Assembly: GCF_002575655.3 (NCBI RefSeq)
Contig: NC_053037.3
Location: forward strand, 443,889,793 to 443,953,792
Direction of reading: 5' to 3'
From: Aegilops tauschii subsp. strangulata
Lineage: Eukaryota > Streptophyta > Magnoliopsida > Poales > Poaceae
DNA length: 64,000 nt
Shown: positions 10,070 through 22,279 of the stretch, piece after piece
How the letters are laid out: each line of letters opens with the position of its first letter
How positions within the stretch are numbered: position 1 is the stretch's first letter
Translations under genes and position numbers: made by a program
The notes under the pieces: model-generated
The model's database searches: none
Seen by the model: only the letters and a program-made list of their open reading frames with translations
Told to the model about the DNA's origin: nothing

Positions 10070-10450
10070 ATTTCTGGTTTACAGGGCTATAATAGCAAGT
10101 AGTTGTATGTACTAGTACAATAGTGGGCTCACATAGCAATTTTGTCTCATGCAAGAGCCTGGCTATATGCGTGCTCCAATGTTCGCAACTGCAACGTTCG
10201 GTTTGCGCTTGGCTCTTCGCCTCTTCGAGAAGACGAACAATGATGTTACTACTACTGGTTCTACAATGTCGAATCCACTGCTGCATGTCCATCCACCGCG
10301 AGCGGGATGGATAGCTTGTTGTAGAAGTACTACTAAGCAAAAGCATGTCCTCGTTTGCGAGCAACCGGGCGCACGGGTGAGGGAGAAGGCGTGTAGTAAA
10401 ATCAAGCTTCTCCTCGTTGTACGAGTTGACGCGACACATCATAGCACTGG
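10070..10450. repeat. Dispersed promoter-like module, copy 1
   Basis: Includes TGCGCTTGGCTCTTCGCCTC, a CCGCG..CGGG block and AGCTTCTCCTCGTTGTACGA. A second, tandem copy lies at about 10800-11110, and an inverted copy at 31015-31160 plus 31380-31600, interrupted there by an inserted repeat. No conserved frame. It may be duplicated upstream DNA of the local gene family. Confidence 0.65.
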
Positions 10451-10789
10451 CCCCACATGCTTGCCTCTAAACTTGGCTGAAAGACCCGTAGTGTACAATA
10501 TATTTGATGCAACCTCTAACATTTACCCACCACAAATTAAAATATATGTGGCCGTATGCATCGTTCTGATGCAGAGGCCGGGGAGTCCCCCCTTTTCAAA
10601 AAAACAAATTAAAATATATATTCCTGTCTTGACCAGATGAGCGTGCAAACTACAATCACCAGGGTGTCAGGTAAGGCCAGAAGACTATTTTAATTTTTTT
10701 AAACTTCAAGACGGCCACATAGCATGGAGCCGACCCCAACGATTTTAAGCTTACAGGCACGGTACACGCTATCCTAGACTACTCTACAC

Positions 10790-11110
10790 ATGAAACTGCC
10801 ACACGAGCGTCCGGGCTGCGCTTGGCTCTTCCCCTCTTGGGGAAGTCGAACAATGATGGAGTACTACTGCACTGGAGGAGTACTACAGTACGCTTCTGGC
10901 CATCTGACACCGATTGAACTGCTACATGTCCACCGCGTGCGGGAGGGAGAGCGTGTAGCGAAAGCTTCTCCTAGTCTTGCCAGCCACCACGCTCATGGGC
11001 GAGGGAGGGACGCTCCTGCCTTTGCGTGTATGACAGGTGGGCCCGACAGGTGTGTGGCCAACCTGTCATACAGCCAAAGGCAGGTGCAGTTAAGTCCGCG
11101 AGGGAGAGGA
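10790..11110. repeat. Dispersed promoter-like module, copy 2
   Basis: TGCGCTTGGCTCTTCCCCTC, GAAGTCGAACAATGATG and AAGCTTCTCCTAG correspond to the copy at 10070-10450. Followed by an inverted pair (CCTGCCTTTGCGTGTATGAC at 11017 and its near complement at 11065) able to form a stem. Confidence 0.6.
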
Positions 11111-11114
11111 TAAT

Positions 11115-11650
11115 CAAACTTCTCGTTGATGTACGCATGCCGTGACTCTCCTTTTGGTACTTGCATGTGTTGATTTAATGCACCTTCTTTGATAAAAAAA
11201 TTAATCGTCCTTATATATTCATCAGTCTTGCTATAAGTCGCAGTAGATGCTATATAGGTCCGTCGGATCTTACATCAAGATCCGTGCTTTCAGATTTTCT
11301 TTTTTCTCTCTTAAATCTCAGTCGAGTGAGACATAGCCACGCCATTAAATAGAGGCTCGGGCACCATTAATGGAGACCTTGGGAGAGAGGTGGACGGTAG
11401 ATGGAGGTCAAAGGGCTCTCCTCCCGATAAGCACGCGCAGGGGTCTGATCGCACGCCTCTCGTACTCAAATAGCTACCCTGCACGGCGCCTCCTAGCTAA
11501 TAAAAAATGGGGACGCGTGGCGGCACGTAAATGGTACTAGTAAGTAGAACGCCCATGGTTTCAATAATACTTGTGTTTCCGATTGTAACGTGACAGCACT
11601 TGTTCCAAAATGACTTTGTTGATTGTTAATGTGTGCGCCTTCGCAAATCG
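11115..11650. other. No recognisable gene
   Basis: Contains a GGTCCGTCGGATCTTACATC-like block and a GC-rich patch at 11390-11520. Nothing could be assigned. It separates the left genic part from the satellite-like array. Confidence 0.35.
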
Positions 11651-11654
11651 GACT

Positions 11655-13665
11655 GCAAATTTACCACAGCATGTTGGTGCCATGTCATGGCACCAAGCCA
11701 AGTTTCATTATTTTCATGCGTGTTTTGGATTTACAGGAATTAAAAAACTAAGTTTCTCAATGTTTCCAACCCAGCCACGACGCCCAGAATTTTGAATTTC
11801 ATTCCCAATTTCTTGCATGGAACCTAGAAATTTACCCGAGGACACACATGTGATTTTTCAACCAACTTTGGTGCACTGGAACATGTGCTTGTATTTCACA
11901 TTTGAATTATGCACACAAAGGTGATACGTTCCCTCCCATAACCACGAGCCTTCTTGAGAGAAGCTCCGATTTGCAAGAAGCTTATTCCAAAATTTGTTCC
12001 TATTCGGCCAATTTTTTTACCACGGCATGGTACTACCATGACATGACACCATGCCAAGTTTCATGATTTTAAAACCAAGTTTCTCAATGTTCTTGACCGA
12101 GCCACGATGCCTAGATGTTTGAATTTTATTCTCATTTTTTGCATGGGACCTACTCCCTCCTTCCATCTATATAGGGCCTAATGTGTTTTTCAAGACAGCC
12201 TTTCACTATTGACAAGATTAATAGCACATGAGATGTATACTATGAAAATTATATTATGGAAGCTCCTTTGACATACAAATTTGAAGGTATGCTTTGTGTA
12301 AGTTGCATGTCATATCATATTGCTCTAACATTTTGTCAAAGTTAGCCTCGAAAAACGCATTAGGACCTATATAGATGGAAGGAGGGAGTAGAAATTCACC
12401 CGAGGACACAAATGTGATTTTTCAACCAACTTTGGTGCACGGGAGCATGTGCTTGCAGTTCAAATTTGTATTATGCACATTAAATGACCAAAAACTCAAT
12501 TAATGTGTAAATAAGGCCAAACGAAGCCGGAATAATTCCAAAATTTAACAGGGCACTCATGTAGTTCTATGTTGCCTTTGTAAATAAACTCAAGGGGGAC
12601 AACGTATATCGTTTCGCACTCAAAGGTGGCATGTTCCCTCTCAAAACCACAAGCCTTCTTGAGAGAAGCTTCGGTTTGCAAGAAGCTTATACCAAAATCT
12701 GTTCCTATTCGGCCAAATTTTTTACCACAACATGGTAGTACCATGACATGACATCCATGCCAAGTTTCATGATTTTCCGACGTGTTTTGGATTTACAAGA
12801 ATTTTAAAACCAAGTTTCTCAATGTTCTCGGCCGAGCCACGATGCCCAGATGTTTTAATTTTATTCTCATTTCTTGGATGGGACCTAGAAATCCACCCGA
12901 GGACACAAATGTGATTTTCAACCAACTTTGGTGCACGAGAGCATGTGCTTGTAGTTCAAATTTGACTTATGCACATTAAATGACCAGAAACTCAATTAAT
13001 GTATAAAAGACGACAAACAAACCCGGAATAATTCCAAAATTTAACAGGGCACTAATGTAGTTCTATGTTGCCTTTGTTAAGAAACTCAAGGGGGGTAGCG
13101 TATATCGTTTCACACTCAAAGGTGGCACGTTCCCTCTTACAACCACGAGCTTCCAAATCGGCCCAATTTTTTACCACAACATGTTAGTGCCATGACATGA
13201 CACCATGCCAAGTTTCATGATTTCTAGGCGAGTTTTGGATTTACATGAATTTAAAATCAAATTTTCTCGATGTTCTCGGCCGAGTCATGACGCCCAGATG
13301 TTTGAATTTCATTCTCATTTCTTCCATGGGACCTAGAAATTCAACCAAGGACACACATGTGATTTTTCAACCCACTTTGGTGCACCGGAGCATGTGCATG
13401 CAATTCATATTTAGATTATGCACATTAAAAGTCCAGAAACTCAATTAATGTATAAAAAGGCCAAATGAACCCGAAATAATTCCAAAATTTAACAGGGCAC
13501 TCATATAGTTATATGTTGCCTCTGTAAATAAAATCAGGGGGAGGCAGCGTATATCGTTTCGCACACAAAGGTGACACGTTCCCTCTCGGAACCACGAGGC
13601 TTGTTGAGAGAATCTCCAGTTTTGCAAGAGGCTTATACCAAAACTTGTCCCAATTCAGCCAAAAA
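11655..13665. repeat. Satellite-like array, about 4 units of 450-490 bp
   Basis: The anchor ACCACAACATG (with variants) followed by CCATGCCAAGTTTCAT occurs at 11663, 12019, 12724 and 13173. Once the MITE at 12153-12388 is subtracted, unit lengths are about 356 (internally deleted), 467, 449 and 490 bp. Each unit carries CCCAGATGTTTGAATTT, CAACTTTGGTGCAC and GGGCACTCATGTAG-like blocks in the same order. Short frames recur in each unit but are not conserved. Such arrays occur inside large grass CACTA elements, and one lies to the right, but that link is inference. Confidence 0.85.
12153..12388. mobile_element. Stowaway MITE, 236 bp, inside the array
   Basis: Ends CTCCCTCCTTCCATCTATAT and its inverse ATATAGATGGAAGGAGGGAG, flanked by TA (12151-12152, 12389-12390). 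The flanking array sequence (GGGACCTA / GAAATTC) reads through when it is removed. Confidence 0.95.
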
Positions 13666-13669
13666 TTAT

Positions 13670-14290
13670 ACGTATGAAAACAGGGTTTAGATTATCCCAA
13701 ATATCTCGCTACCTAGACCAATAATGTACTATGATTTGAATTCAACATAAAATGGATACAAATATTTGAATTGGAGAGTGTATGGTACATGTAGTTCATA
13801 GTGAAATATGATTACTGCTATATGTATGTTTTTTGTTATCAAGATAATATTTAAATTATTGTATAACTTGACAACAATCGTATTCAAATAAGGAAAATTG
13901 ATTCAAATTTAGTCCATATGGTATACGACAATATATATGTTCACATGGTGGAGTAAAATGTTCATATATGATGGAAGATCAAAATGTACGACTACATCAA
14001 TTATAAACCGCAAGGTCACCTAACGATATATTCGAATTCAACATAACGTGGATTCAAAAATTGAAATTCGAGATCATGGCATGTGTAATCATATAAAAAG
14101 GGACATTACTCTTTCTGTGGTGGGAATTGATTTGTTTTTTGTTGTTCTTGAGGGAAGTGCGAATCGATTTGGTACTGTGCAGGGTAATCTTGTTCTCCCG
14201 ATTTTTTTTACACTTTTCTTGTAGTTTTTTCAATGGCATCTATAGCAATATAGTAAAAGGGGAAATGAGTCTCTTGTCTCTTGTATGAAT
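13670..14290. other. AT-rich spacer
   Basis: Very AT-rich with no long frame. Blocks such as GAATTCAACATAA..TGGAT recur at 13738 and 14034, suggesting a weak internal repeat. Confidence 0.4.
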
Positions 14291-14338
14291 TGTTTTTTTA
14301 CACGTTAAGTTTGTTCTGCCGAACAAGGAATCCGCACC

Positions 14339-16260
14339 TTGTTATCCCGAAATTTTCAAGCTCGAGTATCTTTTGTCTCACCTGCTTTGAAACTCCCGCT
14401 TCTTCATCCCGCGCCGCGCCTTGTTATCCTGAAATCTGGACGCGCGCGAGAACTCCCTCCTCATCTTAAATCGCTCCCGCAGCCCAGACACGCGAAATCC
14501 CCCTTCTACCCCTCAGCCGGAAATGAAGCTCCACGTCGCGGTGTCAAAACCGGTGGGGGTACGCTGGTAACTTACCCTACATTTCGGACAAGCGCGTCCC
14601 TAAGCTTGGCTCCCCCTCCCCCTTCGCCCCCCATTCGTACACCGAGGCTGCCAAAACCCGCGAAACCCCACGCTCCTCCGTCGGCCTCCCGACCGCCGCC
14701 CAGCCGGAGACTCTTCCCCGACTACGTCGTCCACCGCAACAGCTCGCCGTCCTTCATCCACCGCACCGGATGAGGATCCAAGGAGCTGCCCCGATGTTCG
14801 CCTCGTCTATCGCGCCACCTCAATCCCCACAGCGCCATCTTGACTGCCCCACCGGAATCGCAGCACCCTCACCAATTCCTCCGATGAAGCCGAGGCCAAC
14901 TCGGCGCCACCAAGGAGGTTCTGCACTCACCGCTACATTTTATCTTTTATTCGATCTCACGGGGCTGCCGGTGCTCGATACCGAGCAGACATGGCGTGTC
15001 TCCATCGATGGCGCCATCGCCGGCCACATCATCCACGGCGTCTCTCCCCCATGTCGTTGCTTCCTCGGCGGCGACTTCCACAACGGCACAGCTGCAGCTG
15101 CTCTGGCTCTCGCTCGCGCTGCGGCTCTGTTCTTGCTGTCGGTCGCATTGCTGCACTGCTCCTGCTTTCGTTCGTGCTGCTGCTCTGCTCTTGCTCTCGC
15201 TTGCGCTGCTGCTGCTGCTGCACGACCTCCGGCAGCTACAGGAGTTGCTGCTTTAGCACTCGCTCGCGGTGCTACTGCACGACTTGCTCTCTGCTAGTGC
15301 GTTCCCTGCTCGAGCGTCTGCTGATTTAGATCACTGCTTCTTTGCTACTAGTGCTCGAACGCCCTAAACATCTATTGCAATGCTCTGTTACTAGTTCAAT
15401 CCGTTTTGACAGTAAAATTCAGTTTGACTGTGAAGTTCATTTTCTTCAGTTAAATTCAGAGTGAACAGTACTTACAGCATCTGTCGGAGCTGCCGTGGCG
15501 CGGCTGATGCATTTTACATCTAGCACTTTTTGGTGATGTATTTTACATCATCTATTGCAGATGATATTAGGGTCCCACTTCAGATTAACGTTGTCTGTCT
15601 TGTCATGCTTCAGCCTCGTCCCGTACACCTTAGCGGCGCTGCTCCAACGACGGAACCGTCCATCACAGCGGAGCAGTACCCTTGGCGCCGTTTCCAGAGG
15701 CCTCGGATCTTCTTCCCGGCCTCCGACAGTCACACCAGCATCATCACCATACTCCACGTCCAACCCAATGATGCCGAGGTCCATAAGGCTATGCCAAAGA
15801 GGTTGTACACTTGTCGCATCACTTTATTTCTCCATTCCTCTGTTCTTCCAATTCATGTGAGCCAAACACCCAGGTTGACTGAAATCCTATGTTTTCAAAT
15901 GCTCTGTTTTGCACGTGCATTCCTATCCTATTCCTGTGTTTTTCCTGTCCCTGCGTTTATAGAATCCACCAATTCTAAGGAGCCCTTACAGATTTACTTC
16001 ATTTTCAGATAGGCGTCAAAGAAAACTCTGTGTGTTATGTCCTGCTCCTGCCGTGCCATCATCCACCCCACCTGAGGTGCACCATTGACAGAAGCGTTCA
16101 CTGCAGCAGAGATCCCCCCTGCAGACTTCCTTTGGCCGCCTCAGATCATCTTCCCCGTTGCTGGCAGCCATGCCAACTGCATTACCATCATCGACTGAGC
16201 AGATGAACCTGATGACTATACAGTTCCGGAAGAGAGGTCGCAGTCTTTCATGTTTGCTTA
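14339..16260 (+). pseudogene. CACTA accessory gene: 5' GC-rich exons, decayed
   Basis: A Pro/Ser-rich first frame (PPPSPPIRTPRLPKPAKPH, then RRLFPDYVVHRNSSPSF) ends at a stop at 14773. It is followed by Leu/Cys/Ala-rich frames driven by a GCTGCTCTG-type low-complexity tract (15090-15290). Exon-like blocks follow at 15559-15780 (preceded by CTATTGCAG, ended by a GAGGTCCATAAG donor) and 16060-16245. No known domain. Its position upstream of the acidic repeats and coiled coil suggests one gene, similar in layout to the TNPA-like second gene of CACTA elements. Frames are broken. Confidence 0.4.
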
Positions 16261-16684
16261 CGTTATACATCGGTTATTATTACCTGCTACTTTATCGTTC
16301 AATCTTGAGTTTTGAATTGACCATGGGTCTCATATCAAGCCAGCAACGAATAGTATCTGTCTACTATCTGGTCATCTGGGGTCTTCTATGTGGTTCATGT
16401 TGGGTGGGCAACGAACAATAGATGATCCATTGTCTATCTTTTTAAACTGAAGCTATAATCTACCTGCAACCATTAGTTTTGGATCCATCCACTCGTTTGC
16501 TACCATCAGTCTTGATTTTTGCATGCACCCCTTAGGCCTTACAAAATCTAACTATTTTTTTATTACGCATGTCAGATATTGTACACAATCGTACTGAACA
16601 TGTAGAGAAAAAGAGAAGACCGTTGCGTGCGAATATAATGTCATGCAGATGCCGCTCCATGGTGGGCGAAGTGCCCCCCTCCTA

Positions 16685-18420
16685 CATTTCCAGATTGTAT
16701 TCCAGAGGAAGATAACTGTTCAGATGGAGATTCAGAAGGAGCCGACCACGCCTGTTTACCACCTGAGGTGTTTGATCTAACCTGGCATGCTGATGTTGGT
16801 CATATCATGCATATGGCGCCTTGCATTGCTTACATTATACATCTTATATGTCATCAGCTTAGTTTAGATTTGCTTTGTGTGAATGCCACTTGTTTGGTTT
16901 CTATATCATACTCCCACCATTCCTAAATATTTGTCTTTTTAGAGATTTCAACAAGTGACTACATATGGAACAAAATGAGTGAATCTACACTCTAAAATAT
17001 GTCTATATACATCCATATGTGGTAGTCCATTTGAAATCTCTAAAAAGATAAATATTTAGGAACGGAGGGAGTATATGGGAATTATGCAATGCCATCTTCT
17101 TTAGCCAGGCATCATATACGTGAATCATGCAATGCCATCCTGTTTAGCCAGTCATCGTATATGTGAATTGTATTGTGCCATATTTTTTCCATAATGTATT
17201 CCATCTGTCAACAATGTTTATACATTCATCTACTCTTCCTGTGCATGAGCCATTTGAGTCGGTCATGGGAAAATCTGGAGTGAAAACAAGGTCTTCTAAG
17301 CAGTCAGTGCTACCTGTCGATGCAGATTTCTTGCTAGTTACAGATAGCTCCTCAGAGGAGGATTCAGAGAGACATGACCAGTCGTATCCCCCCCCCGAGG
17401 TGCATGCTCTACGTTGGCTGGGTTATATTGCTCATATCATGCATATGGTGTCTTGCATTGCCATGCCATCTGCTTAGATTAGACATGCTTTGTGTGAATG
17501 CCTCCTTTTGCTTTCTATATCAGATATGTGAATTATGCAATGCCATGTTTTTCAGCCAGTTATCATATATGTGAATTATGCACCGCCATGGAGCCAGGCA
17601 TCATATATGTGAATTATCTCATGCCATCTTTTTTTCATTACGTATTCCATTTGTCGACAATCTGTGTATATTGAACTACTCTTCATGTGTATCAGCCATT
17701 TGAGCCGGTTATGGAAAAATCTGGAGTGAAAACAAGGTCTTCAGAGCAGGCAATGGTACCTGTTGAAGCATATATCTCGATGGTTACAGGGAGCTCCTCA
17801 GAGGAGGATTCAGAGACAGATGACCAGTCCTATATCCCACCTGAGGTGTATGCTCTAAGTTGCAATGTTTATATTTCTCATATGAATGGTGTCTTGCATT
17901 GCTTAGTTTAGACATCATGTGGACAATATTGAATTCTATCTGCTTAGTTTAGAGATCATACATGCGAGTGCCAGCTGCTTAGTATATGAATCAATTATGT
18001 CAATTATATCATGTCGTCCTGTATACTTAGACAACATGTATGTGAATTATTTCATCCCAACCTATTTTAGAAAGACATCATATAGTTTTTTCATGTCATC
18101 CTGTTTAGGTACTCATCATATGTTGAATTATGCCATTATATCCTGTTAAGTTATCCATCATATATCTGAAACTGTGTCATGCTATCCCGTTTAGTTAGGC
18201 ATCACATATGTGAAATTGTGTCATGCTGTCCTGTTTGGTTAGACAACATATATGTGAATAACCACATCTGTCTATCATACAATGTCTGTACGTTCAATTT
18301 CTTTTCTTGTTTATCAGCCATTTGAATTGGAGGGGTGATGGCAGTATCTAAGGGAGCAAAAACCCGTTCTTCACAAAAGACAGTGCTACCCGTCGATGCA
18401 GATAGAACCATGGTTGTACT
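16685..18420 (+). repeat. Four tandem exon-like units of about 450 bp with acidic SSSEEDSE motif
   Basis: Exon-like units near 16690-16770, 17265-17420, 17705-17860 and 18335-18420 share MGKSGVKTRSSKQ and VTDSSSEEDSE..DDQSY..PPEV in the + frame. Spacing is about 460 bp once the MITE at 16911-17071 is removed. Repeated flanks such as CATATATGTGAATTAT and TTGCATTGC show that the introns were duplicated too. The fourth unit is the most diverged and runs into an Ala/Thr/Pro-rich frame to about 18680. Ser/Glu/Asp clusters look like casein-kinase-type acidic stretches; function unknown. Confidence 0.7.
16911..17071. mobile_element. Stowaway MITE, 161 bp
   Basis: CTCCCACCATTCCTAAATAT at the left and AATATTTAGGAACGGAGGGAG-type inverse at the right, flanked by TA (16909-16910 and 17072-17073). 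Inserted between the first and second acidic units of the CACTA gene. Confidence 0.93.
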
Positions 18421-19165
18421 GGCCCGCAAACTAGCCCCACCACACATAATCGAGACTCTTCCAGATTGCACACTTACACCGTTGGGCAGAGAACCAGCTA
18501 CAACCCATCTAACCGCAACCCCAGCGGATAGTAACCCACTTATAGTTGACAAAGCACCATGTCCACCACAGAGTACCACCACACGAGCAGTTTGTAAAGC
18601 TACTGCAGTGCCCAAAGCACAAAGACCACCACAGCTAACCCAAACTGCACGTTTAAAGCAGAAGAGCAACTGTTCTCAGGTCAGATTCCGTAGCTATGGT
18701 CCATACTCCTTTGCTGTTGCATCACTGTATTTACTCATACCAACTACTTTCGAATTTGAAGGATCCAATTGAAACTCCAATGGCGCAACACGTATGTTTT
18801 AAACCTATTTCTTTAACTGGATTGCTGTTCTAACTTCTTGCTCTATGTTGATTTCCGTTTAAGTTGTATAAACAGTTATGTTCTCATGTGATGCACATTA
18901 CAAGTGCTGCCAATGCTGTGTAGTTTCTCACACTTATATTCTGTCTATGCTGCTGTGTCTTAAAAATATATGAGTTGAACTGTGTCTCTATCTTGATTAG
19001 GGAACATAAACTAGAATGATATGGACAATACAGTGACCATAGTACATAGATATATGTTTGTTTCATGCTGTTATCATGTCCACCTTACTACTGAACCGGT
19101 TTACCAAAATGAGTTTCGTATACTACAAGCTAAACATGTGATGTGTCTGCTTGTTTCTCTTGTAG

Positions 19166-19603
19166 TATGCAAACATAATATTGGAGAAGAGCACCCCACT
19201 ATGCAATGGTAGAGAAAGTAATGCAGATAAGGTTCAAGATAGTGAGACAATCCTGTTGGTCTCCAAGAAAGGTGATAAAAGCGATCTTGTAGACAGTGAG
19301 AAAACCCCACAGTCCCGCGTTGATGTAGTGTTCGAGTTACTGGCTAGTACCGCTGGCACAAGCTCTTCGAACTCGCTGCCTGAATCACTTCGGCTTCTTC
19401 AGTCTCAGCTACAAGCAGAAAGGCATCAGTCAGCTGTGTTGCGGCAAGAAGCCGAAGGACTGAGGAAGTCCCCGCAGAATTCAGATGCGTACTTTCTTGT
19501 GCAATAGCAAGCGCTGGAGGATTTAAGCGCCAAACAAGAGAAAGTTAATAAGTTTGCTAAGCATCTTGCCAGCATTATGGGTACCCAGGATATTGTTTCT
19601 TGA
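19166..19603 (+). pseudogene. CACTA accessory protein, C-terminal coiled coil
   Basis: After a good acceptor (TTTCTCTTGTAG at 19154-19165) an open frame runs through VFELLASTAGTSSSNSLPES and then a heptad-like stretch (LRLLQSQLQAERHQSAVLRQ). TAG interrupts it at 19505-19507. Reading through, it continues QALEDLSAKQEKVNKFAKHL and ends at TGA 19601-19603. Ser-rich linker plus C-terminal coiled coil fits the small dimerising DNA-binding protein of CACTA elements, but no domain match was run. Only the one stop breaks this exon. Confidence 0.5.
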
Positions 19604-19882
19604 ACTCTTCTGAAGTGGTTTCAGTTCTGGACTTGTTTTGCTGCGGCGTTTATATGCTGCTTTGTTCCCTATATTTGCACTGGTGGCGAACTTTGATGCC
19701 CAGTGGATGTAATATGTGTAATAGCCGTGATAGCCTAGCATAAGTTGCTTGCTTATTTATTTCCTTGTTGTCTTGTTTATTTGTTTGCTTGTAGTCAGTG
19801 CAGTTCTTTTTCCGCGGTTTGCTAGTGGCTGCAATAACCTATTTTTTTAAACTAGGCCACAATAACCATGGGCTAATATTTA

Positions 19883-20044
19883 CGGGCCGTAGAAACAGTG
19901 GGCCTTCTACGGGCCGTAGAAATAGTAGGCCTTCTACGGGCCGTAGAAACAATGGGCCTTCTACGGGCCATAGAAACAATGGGCCTTCTACGGGCCGTAT
20001 CATCAATGGGCCTTATACGGGCCGTATGATCGATTGGACAAACA
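19883..20044. repeat. 27 bp subterminal repeat, 6 copies
   Basis: CGGGCCGTAGAAACAGTGGG-type units start at 19883, 19910, 19937, 19964, 19991 and 20018, an exact 27 bp period. GGGCC motifs continue in both orientations to about 20700 with TAACGGGCC-like spacing. Such subterminal arrays bind transposase or TNPA in CACTA elements. Short GRRNNGPST-type frames are a by-product. Confidence 0.9.
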
Positions 20045-20059
20045 TGGGCCAATAACAGG

Positions 20060-21148
20060 CCGCATTATGGCCGTAAACGGGCTAGAGTTGGAATCGTCCA
20101 TTCATGGGCCGACCATAAAGGGCCATCGTTAATAGGCCGTATTTGATGACGCTGTGAAAACGGCCTAACGTATTAATGGACCACAAACGGGCCGACTGTA
20201 ACCACGGGCTGAATTTGGCCCACAAGCAGAAAATGACAGTAACGGGCCGTAAGTAAACGAATACTGGAAATGAGCCCAAGAATAAATGGGCTCTGAGAAG
20301 GCCGAAAGATAACATGGGCTGGAAACGGCCCAATGAAATAATGGGCCGTTAATGGGTATAAAGTGATACACTGTTCATTACGGGCCAGCTTCACCACGGG
20401 CCGTTAATGGGTGTAAAGTGATACACTGTTCATTACGGGCCAGTTTCACCACGGGTCGTTAATAGACCAAGAGTTACATAGGGCCTCATATGGGCCGAAA
20501 GACGTCATGGGCCATACATGGGCCAGAAGTGAAAACGGGCTGGAATCATATTGGATGGCCCAGATGACGCTACTGGGCCTAATTCGGATAGGGCGTAACG
20601 GGCCTTGGGTTAGCGGGTTGTAAATGGGCTATATGCGAACATGCCGTTAATAGGCTTTCCATGGGCCGGCCCGCCACCTTTTGACAAAGTCAAACGGGCC
20701 GGCCTTTTCACACGAATGGGCCTCTGTTGGGCCTGCCACGTGTCGACGTATCATAGGCGCCTTCTGTCCAATGAGTGGATGACATCTGTCCCAACGATGA
20801 GCCGACACGTGTTTCCTCCAGCCAATGATGATTTTACATGTGGAAAATCCCCATTGGTCGGGGCTGTTAACGGGTTATTGGATCCAAAACCCGACCCGAT
20901 AGCTTAACGGCGTTCCATTACGGTGGATGCCACGTGTCGGTCACCCTTGACGAAAGCACTTCTGTGACGCGCGATTTATCGTCATGGAAGTGCACACTTC
21001 CATGATGATAATTTTGGTAATGTCATGGAACACTTCTACGACAGCACAGGTATGACTATCTTGATTTTGTCATAAAATCGTCATGGATGTATATGCATGA
21101 CAAAAAACGCGACCTACTGTGACAAACACGTATCATCACGGAAGTGTA
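20060..21148. repeat. CACTA subterminal zone, GGGCC-rich, non-coding
   Basis: Dense GGGCC and GGCCC in both orientations to 20700, including a near-identical 66 bp tandem pair around 20337-20460 (TGATACACTGTTCATTACGG occurs twice). Then a moderately GC-rich stretch with CACGTGTCGG at 20931, and inverted ACTTCCATGA motifs at 20989-21040. No gene. Confidence 0.7.
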
Positions 21149-21163
21149 TTTTTTTTGTAGTGC

Positions 21164-22279
21164 TGCCCGGCCTTTACCCGTGAGCTGCGGCAGTTCCAGT
21201 GGCCGTCCCACCGCACGTTCAAGCCCGACGTCGGCGAGAAGTACACTGGCAAGACCCATCCGTCCGAGTTCCTCGGCATCTACACCATCGCGATGCAGGC
21301 TGCTGGAGCTCGCGACGACAAGGTGCTTGCCAATTATTTCCCGCTGGCATTGAAGCCCAATGTTATGTCTTGGTTGATGCACTTGCCGGCGGATTCCATT
21401 TCTTCTTGGTCGGATCTGTGCCATGAGTTCGTTGGCGCCTTCACAGGAGGCCACCAAGCTCATGGCCAGGCCAGTGATCTGCATATCATTCCCCAGAAGG
21501 AAGGGGAAACCCTGTGCAAATACATCCGAAGATTCACCCGGGTGCAGTACAACATCCCCGATGTTCATCCCGCCGCTGTGATCAACGGGTTCCATCAGAA
21601 CGTGCGCAACCGCAAGATGCGCGAAGAGTTGGCGATGACCAAGGTTAAGGATGTGGTCGAGCTCTACGTTCTGGCTGATAGGTGCGCCCGGGCTGAAGAG
21701 GGAAGGAAGTACCCCGGCGAAGACGCCGGTGCGGAAACCGACTCTACCGACGAAGACGCCACCACCCCGTCGAAGAAGGGCCGGCATCGCAACAGGAAGC
21801 GCAAAGGCATTGCCATGCTTGCCGTTGAAGGATCTGACGACACCGGCGCTGCCAAGAAGGTCAAGGCAAACGCCCCCGGCAAGGAGATTGCTGGGTGTGC
21901 CGCCTGCCGGGCCTTGGCGGCAACCGACAAGCCAGGAAGTTCTGGCAAGAAATACTGCAAGATCCACCGCACCAACGGCCACGACCTCCAGAACTGCCGA
22001 CAAGTCGAGCTGCTTGCTGAGAAGCAAAAAGCTGAGTACGAGAGGCGGGACAAGGAGAAGGACCAGGATGGTGCAGAGGGATCCGGCAAGAAGCATGGCG
22101 GCCAAGGCGGTCGCCGCGGCAAGGACAACCAGCAAGAGAGGCCCGCCCGGGGCCGTGACAAGAAACAAGAAGACGATGATCACGACGAGGACGACGAGTC
22201 CGGTGAGCAAGAGTTCCAGAAGGCTACGGAGGCCATGTGTGTCGATGGTGGCGCCTTGCTGCATAGTTCTCACCGCTAG
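21164..22279 (+). pseudogene. E1 gag, N-terminus missing
   Basis: Structural protein that would form the cytoplasmic virus-like particle. The frame is open from the junction at 21164 (RELRQFQWPSHRTFKPDVGE). The retrotransposon gag core (KVLANYFPLALKPNVMSWL to LHIIPQKEGETLCKYIRRF) covers the first 130 residues, followed by charged Lys/Arg- and Asp-rich stretches. A zinc-knuckle-like YCKIHRTNGHDLQNC lies near residue 270. The frame stops at TAG 22277-22279 and resumes directly afterwards, so this is a mutation rather than the natural end. The start codon lay upstream of the break. Confidence 0.85.

Larger units (their letters stand above)
14300..21162 (+). mobile_element. CACTA (En/Spm) DNA transposon, 3' part
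   Basis: The right terminus reads TTTTTTTTGTAGTG, the inverse of the CACTACAAAAAA ends of grass CACTA elements, at 21149-21162. A terminal zone (20880-21162) with repeated ACTTCCATGA-type inverted motifs and a subterminal zone rich in GGGCC (19850-20700) precede it, as expected for transposase-binding arrays. Remains of a multi-exon accessory gene occupy 14300-19603. The large DDE transposase was not found and no left CACTA terminus was found in this window, so the left boundary is a guess. Possible 3 bp target copy CTG at 21163-21165. Confidence 0.7.
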
